From positions 13,207,194-13,271,193 of the forward strand of contig OX328102.1 of the NCBI GenBank assembly GCA_946811185.2: a DNA stretch of 64,000 nt. Direction: 5' to 3'. Both the position numbers and the translations under genes were made by a program. Below the pieces are notes generated by a model, which worked only from the letters and a program-made list of their open reading frames with translations, did not search any database and was not told the DNA's origin. Below are positions 63,886 through 64,000 of the stretch, in pieces; position 1 is the stretch's first letter, and each line of letters begins with the position of its first letter. This stretch comes from Hippopus hippopus (Eukaryota > Mollusca > Bivalvia > Cardiida > Cardiidae).

Positions 63886-64000
63886 TACCTTTTCCCACAG
63901 AGCAATTTCAGAACATGCTATTTCTCTGGGATTTTTAAATAGTCTACACGTAAATGATAATTATGCAGCATCTAACTTTTTTTTAGTCATTGGTAAAGGA

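Overview
The window looks like invertebrate nuclear DNA, most likely a bivalve mollusc (species not determinable here). It is AT-rich, gene-poor and packed with miniature inverted-repeat transposons (MITEs), LINE and LTR-retrotransposon remains, a satellite and microsatellites. There are no bacterial-style operons. The one confident host gene is a Toll-like receptor with two cysteine-rich LRR caps of the protostome type and a single long coding exon. Its first in-frame ATG lies just behind a clear 3' splice site.

Layout: 0.6-5.3 kb holds fragments of one LINE family and a long repeat that begins with an 'AGCTCACTTGAGC'-type or 'GCTCCACTGGCC'-type terminus. 5.3-10.4 kb is a mosaic of MITE families, hairpins and two promoter-like patches. 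10.5-12.9 kb is the TLR (minus strand). 12.9-19.1 kb is again MITEs. 19.1-22.8 kb is a diverged tandem satellite (57-bp units at its most regular) invaded by a GC-rich TIR element, a long-TIR element and a palindromic MITE block. 23.4-30 kb carries TTAA-flanked and TA-flanked inverted-repeat elements. 30.6-32.8 kb holds an unexplained cluster of a 13-base motif in both orientations. 33.8-37.3 kb is a decayed Ty3/Gypsy relic split by MITEs and a roughly 0.5-kb tandem duplication. 38.3-40.2 kb is a pair of inverted 0.2-kb arms, each with a start codon and splice-donor-like site. 41-42.6 kb and 50.5-51.8 kb are two copies of a second LINE family, flanking a 5.3-kb LTR retrotransposon.

That retrotransposon (43,524-48,849, minus strand) is the clearest mobile element. 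It has two long terminal repeats, a 4-base target duplication, a proline-tRNA-like primer site, gag with a CCHC knuckle, an aspartic protease, and an integrase placed BEFORE reverse transcriptase. This order is known from the Gmr1-like branch of Ty3/Gypsy. Most of RT and RNase H has been deleted internally, so this copy is defective.

From 54.2 to 60.9 kb the minus strand carries what I infer to be exons of a second host gene with a HIRAN-like C-terminus. Its reading frame can be followed across a 350-bp repeat whose ends look like splice sites, across a complete but dead mariner transposon, and across a 2.7-kb TIR element that is itself host to another element. This transposon-made intron structure, the gag-PR-IN-RT retroelement and the 13-base motif cluster are the parts most worth a second look. 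A recurring theme is MITE copies broken exactly at the axis of their central palindrome.
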